Positions 60,834 through 64,000 of a stretch of DNA of 64,000 nt are shown here, one piece after another. Origin of the DNA: Bradyrhizobium sp. (GTDB lineage: Bacteria; Pseudomonadota; Alphaproteobacteria; Rhizobiales; Xanthobacteraceae); the NCBI RefSeq assembly GCF_016219575.1, contig NZ_JACRMG010000035.1, forward strand, positions 118,540 to 182,539, read 5' to 3'. How positions within the stretch are numbered: position 1 is the first letter of the stretch; every line of letters begins with the position of its first letter. Both the position numbers and the translations under genes were made by a program. Below the pieces are notes generated by a model. The model was not told the DNA's origin and did not search any database. It saw only the letters and a program-made list of their open reading frames with translations.

Positions 60834-61096
60834 GACGCTGCCGGAAATGGCGGGAAATCCGTCAGCAGAATACCGATAACGAATCAGTTTGCGGGGAATT
60901 TCCGCTGCTTCGATTCCGCACGGGCGAAGGGATGCAGCGCCTTGATCGCTGACACATCAGCGAAAAGCCGGTTAGGTCAGCCATCTGTCCTCTTTCGGCA
61001 CATCGTTAACGAAGGACTGATGCAAAAAGTCCACAGGTTAACCGATAATTAACGATAGACCTTGAAGCCGGGGCGGCGACTTGCTTTGATCGGGTC
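60834..61096. other. AT-rich divergent promoter region
   Basis: About 260 bases between the hydrolase and GNAT genes hold no supported gene. It is rich in A/T (GTTAACGAAGG, TTAACCGATAATTAACGATAG) and likely carries both promoters. Nothing else stands out. Confidence 0.5.
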
Positions 61097-61606
61097 ATGA
61101 GCACAACCCTGATCGAGGTTCGACCGGCCAAGGCTGCGGATGCCACCGCGGTGGCGTGCACGCACGACGAAGCTTGGCGCTCGGCCTATCAGGGCATCAT
61201 CCCCGGCGCGGAGCTGGAGAAGCTGATCAACCGCCGCGGCCCGCAATGGTGGGACAGCGCGATCCGCAAGGGCAGCCGCGTCAGCGTGCTGGTGTTCGGC
61301 GACAAGGTTGCCGGCTACGCCAATTACGGCCGCAACCGCGCCCGCAGCCTGCACTTCGACGGTGAGATCTACGAGCTCTACCTGCGGCCCGAATTCCAGG
61401 GCCTCGGCTTCGGCCGCCGCCTGTTCAACGCCGCCCGCCGCGACCTCGTGCAGAGCGGGCTGAAGAGCATGGTGATCTGGGCGCTGTCCGACAACGAGCC
61501 GGCGACCGAGTTCTACCGCGCGCTCGGCGGCCGCATGGTGGCGCGCTCCTCCGAGAAGTTCGGACCGAAGTCGCTCGACAAGGTCGCCTTCGCCTGGACC
61601 AACTGA
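61097..61606 (+). CDS. GNAT-family N-acetyltransferase
   Basis: The 169-residue protein begins STTLIEVRPAKAADATAVAC and has the acetyl-CoA loop ELYLRPEFQGLGFGRRLFNAA and the C-terminal IWALSDNEPATEFYRALGGRM. The substrate is unknown. A short hairpin with T run ends it 1 base past the stop. Confidence 0.9.
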   Translation: MSTTLIEVRPAKAADATAVACTHDEAWRSAYQGIIPGAELEKLINRRGPQWWDSAIRKGSRVSVLVFGDKVAGYANYGRNRARSLHFDGEIYELYLRPEFQGLGFGRRLFNAARRDLVQSGLKSMVIWALSDNEPATEFYRALGGRMVARSSEKFGPKSLDKVAFAWTN

Positions 61607-61624
61607 GCCTGTTTTAGGCTTTTC
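61606..61624 (+). terminator. short hairpin terminator after GNAT
   Basis: AGCCT-GTTTT-AGGCT is followed by TTTCCC. The five-pair stem is weak. Confidence 0.45.
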
Positions 61625-61704
61625 CCTCTACCGTTGACGGTCTAAACCGACGCTAGTTTGCGCCTGATTGCTGGCGCGTCCTTAAGCTGAAGCGGAGCCA
61701 GCCC

Positions 61705-62235
61705 ATGCGCATCGACGCCATCTCGATCGGAAATAACCCGCCGCACGACGTCAATGTCATCATTGAGGTCCCGGTCGGCGGCGAGCCGATCAAATACGAG
61801 ATGGACAAGGAAGCCGGCACGCTGGTCGTCGACCGCTTTCTCTACACGCCGATGCGCTACCCCGGCAATTACGGCTTCATCCCGCACACGCTGTCCGGCG
61901 ACGGCGATCCCTGCGACGTGCTGATCGTCAACACCCGCGCCATCGTGCCGGGCGCGGTCATGAGCGTGCGCCCGGTCGGCGTGCTCTTGATGGAAGACGA
62001 GGCCGGCGGCGACGAAAAGATCATCGCCGTACCCTCCTCCAAGCTGACGCAGCGCTACGACAAGGTGAAGAACTTCAGCGACCTGCCCGAGATCACGGTG
62101 CAGCAGATCCAGCATTTCTTCGAGCACTACAAGGACCTCGAGAAAGGCAAATGGGTGAAGGTGCTGAAGTGGGGCGATGCCGCGGAAGCGCACAAGCTGA
62201 TCGTGGAAGGCATCGAGCGGGCGAAGAAGAAGTAA
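61705..62235 (+). CDS. ppa: inorganic pyrophosphatase
   Basis: The 176-residue family I enzyme hydrolyses pyrophosphate. IIEVPVGGEPIKYEMDKEAG and the metal signature DGDPCDVLIV are clear, as is YPGNYGFIPHTL. Length is standard for the prokaryotic type. A family B repeat follows. Confidence 0.97.
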   Translation: MRIDAISIGNNPPHDVNVIIEVPVGGEPIKYEMDKEAGTLVVDRFLYTPMRYPGNYGFIPHTLSGDGDPCDVLIVNTRAIVPGAVMSVRPVGVLLMEDEAGGDEKIIAVPSSKLTQRYDKVKNFSDLPEITVQQIQHFFEHYKDLEKGKWVKVLKWGDAAEAHKLIVEGIERAKKK

Positions 62236-62246
62236 CCGATGTGAGA

Positions 62247-62355
62247 CCCTCATCCTGAGGAGCCCGCCCTTGCGGGCGTCTCGAAGGATGAGGCCCCCGA
62301 ACGGGGAGAGCTGGCCTCATGGTTCGAGACGCGCTTCGCGCTCCTCACCATGAGG
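62247..62355. repeat. palindromic repeat, family B
   Basis: CCCTCATCCTGAGGAGCCCG and GCGCTCCTCACCATGAGGGG are the outer arms; GCGTCTCGAAGGATGAGGCC and GGCCTCATGGTTCGAGACGC the inner pair. Confidence 0.8.
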
Positions 62356-62368
62356 GGAGAGAGCTGAT

Positions 62369-63850
62369 ATGCGACGCGTCATCGGAATAATCCGCAATAT
62401 ATTTCTCGCGCTGAGCGCCGCGATCGTCGTTCTCGCCGGCGTGCTGGCGTTCAATGTCTTCAGCCACGGCTCGCGGCAGCTGCAGGTCGCAGCCGTTCCG
62501 AAGAGCCAGGTGGACGCGCAGGGGGCCGCCGCGCGGCTGGCCGAGGCGATCCGTTTCCGCACCATCTCGTCTTACGAAAAGCCCGAGCAGCATGCGGATG
62601 CGCTGCGCGGCATGCAGGCGCATATCGAAAAGAGCTTTCCGGCGTTTCATGCCGCAGCGAAGCGCGAGGTCGTGGCCGATTACAGCCTGCTCTACACCTG
62701 GCAGGGCTCCGACCCGAAGGCGCAGCCCATCGGTCTGCTCGCGCATCAGGACGTGGTGCCGGTGGCGCCCGGCACCGACAAGGACTGGCAGCACCCGCCC
62801 TATGACGGGGTGATCGCCGATGGCTTCATCTGGGGCCGCGGCGCCTGGGACGACAAGGGCAACCTCTATTCCATGCTGGAGGCGGCCGAGACCCTGGCCA
62901 AGGCCGGCTTCAAGCCCAAGCGCAGCATCTATTTCGCTTTCGGCCATGACGAAGAAGTCGCCGGCACGCGCGGCGCGAAGAGCATCGCGGGCCTGCTGGC
63001 CTCGCGCGGGGTGAAGTTCGACTTCGTGATCGACGAGGGCCTCCTGATCACCGACGGCCTCGTCAAGGGCCTCGACAAGCCGGCCGCGCTGATCGGGCTG
63101 GCCGAGAAAGGCTATACGACGCTGGTGTTGAATGCCGTGGCCACGCCCGGCCATTCCTCGATGCCGCCGCGCGACACCGCGATCGGCATGATGGCCGCCG
63201 CACTGGCGCGGCTGGAGGACCACCGCCTGCCGCTGCAAATCCGCGGCACGGTGGCAGAGATGTTCGACACGCTGGCGCCGGAGATGAAGGGCATCAACCG
63301 CGTGGCGCTGTCGAATCTCTGGCTGTTCAGGCCGCTATTGCTGCGCGAATTCGCCAAGACCGGCCCGACCGAAGCGACCGTGCGCACCACCACGGCGCTG
63401 ACCATCTTCAATGCCGGCGACAAGGACAATGTGCTGCCCGGCCATGCCGAGGCGACGGTCAATTTCCGCCTGATCCCCGGCGATACCCAGGCAAGCGTCA
63501 CCGAGCATGTGCGCGAGACGATCAGGAACGATCGCATCACCATCAAGCCGTTTCCCGGCAACACCGACCCGCCGCCGGTGACGGGCACGGCGAGCCCGTC
63601 CTACCAGATGCTCAATCGCACCATCCGCGAGATCTTTCCCGACGTGATCGTCGCGCCCGGCCTGATGGTCGCCGCAACGGATTCGCGGCACTATGTCGGC
63701 GTCACTGACAAGATCTTCCGCTTCTCGCCGGTGCGCGCCAATGGCGAGGACCTGAAGCGCTTCCACGGCACCAATGAGCGGCTGTCGATCGAGGGCTATG
63801 CCGACATGATCCGGTTCTACCGGCGGCTGCTGGAGAATGCGGCGGGATAA
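62369..63850 (+). CDS. M20-family metallopeptidase, PM20D1/CPS1-like
   Basis: The 493-residue protein has an N-terminal membrane anchor (ALSAAIVVLAGVLAFNVFS) and the M20 zinc ligands: GLLAHQDVVPVAP, WGRGAWDDKGNLYSMLEAAE and a late LMVAATDSRHYVG. The fold includes the Bact. dimerisation domain (EKGYTTLVLNAVATPGHSSMP). It probably hydrolyses N-acyl or dipeptide substrates at the membrane. It is preceded by a repeat; the 3' end meets a truncated repeat. Confidence 0.9.
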   Translation: MRRVIGIIRNIFLALSAAIVVLAGVLAFNVFSHGSRQLQVAAVPKSQVDAQGAAARLAEAIRFRTISSYEKPEQHADALRGMQAHIEKSFPAFHAAAKREVVADYSLLYTWQGSDPKAQPIGLLAHQDVVPVAPGTDKDWQHPPYDGVIADGFIWGRGAWDDKGNLYSMLEAAETLAKAGFKPKRSIYFAFGHDEEVAGTRGAKSIAGLLASRGVKFDFVIDEGLLITDGLVKGLDKPAALIGLAEKGYTTLVLNAVATPGHSSMPPRDTAIGMMAAALARLEDHRLPLQIRGTVAEMFDTLAPEMKGINRVALSNLWLFRPLLLREFAKTGPTEATVRTTTALTIFNAGDKDNVLPGHAEATVNFRLIPGDTQASVTEHVRETIRNDRITIKPFPGNTDPPPVTGTASPSYQMLNRTIREIFPDVIVAPGLMVAATDSRHYVGVTDKIFRFSPVRANGEDLKRFHGTNERLSIEGYADMIRFYRRLLENAAG

Positions 63851-63851
63851 G

Positions 63852-63873
63852 CTCCCTCGCCCCGCTCTTGCGC
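63852..63873. repeat. truncated palindromic repeat, family H
   Basis: CTCCCTCGCCCCGCTCTTGC matches the left end of family H but breaks off before GGGGAGAGG and continues into unrelated sequence. Confidence 0.5.
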
Positions 63874-63970
63874 AGGGCTGTCCGGGGAAGTTTAGCCATA
63901 GCAGAACTCGATTTGATTGGGTTGGGCTCTGGGTTTTGCCCGGCTTGGATTTACGGGTGGAGGTTTGTCG

Positions 63971-64000
63971 ATGGTGGCAATGGAGCGCCGGGTGAAGAGG
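63971..64000 (+). CDS. 5' end of an unrecognised gene at the window edge
   Basis: ATG at 63971 is preceded by GGAGG at seven bases; the ten visible codons read MVAMERRVKR. It may belong to a mobile element given the abrupt change at 63873. Too short to identify. Confidence 0.3.
   Translation, partial: MVAMERRVKR

Overview
The window reads as a chromosomal segment of a GC-rich alphaproteobacterium of the Bradyrhizobium / Rhodopseudomonas group (Nitrobacteraceae). This rests on the ffh-rpsP-rimM-trmD-rplS-leuC order, the overlapping sdhCDAB operon, protein families common in rhizobia (invasion-associated locus B, DUF6455, single-domain response regulator, short Crp/Fnr regulator, TAXI receptors) and the many palindromic intergenic repeats. 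The species assignment is inference. I see no rRNA, tRNA, CRISPR array, prophage or complete insertion sequence.

Layout. 1-2100: end of a GyrI-like gene, a SIMPL-domain periplasmic protein and a metallo-beta-lactamase-fold hydrolase. 2573-6253: signal recognition particle GTPase and the S16/RimM/TrmD/L19 translation cluster, closed by a clear terminator. 6698-11236: leuC and leuD, with small secreted His/Tyr-rich proteins and a zincin between them. 11316-19608: glycosyltransferase, NYN-domain protein, AraC regulator, a DUF6455/cytochrome c pair, CoA-ester lyase, carbonic anhydrase, UPF0114 protein, asd and two small envelope proteins. 19662-29645: leuB, two transporters, a molybdopterin oxidoreductase with cytochrome b, a fasciclin protein, an SDR, malonyl-CoA synthetase and a TauE/SafE permease. 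29894-33410: sdhCDAB. 33675-37780: PepSY/cytochrome b pair, FkbM methyltransferase and a very proline-rich OmpA protein. 37866-45031: argG, PAP2 phosphatase, rlmN, IalB-like protein, SDR and quinone reductase. 45439-53300: Sel1-like protein, two TAXI receptors, DUF1232 protein, pterin dehydratase, PhoD phosphatase, response regulator and Crp/Fnr regulator. 53539-63850: typA, amine oxidase, a DUF3883 nuclease-like gene, a DCC / SDR-DoxX / DUF2269 / hydrolase cluster, GNAT, inorganic pyrophosphatase and an M20 peptidase. The last 130 bases differ in style and may be the edge of a mobile element.

Most genes are core metabolism or translation. Leucine synthesis is scattered (leuC, leuD, leuB) along with asd and argG; succinate dehydrogenase is complete. 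The accessory interest lies in about twenty palindromic intergenic repeats of eight families, some of which abut or supply stop codons, a DUF3883 nuclease-like gene, an AT-rich stretch with RNA-like hairpins near 45.2 kb, orphan redox pairs, two TAXI receptors without a permease, and candidate stress-sigma promoters. I found no system I could confidently call undescribed. The best leads are the DUF3883 gene, the 45.2 kb candidate RNA and the SDR-DoxX/DUF2269/DCC cluster.
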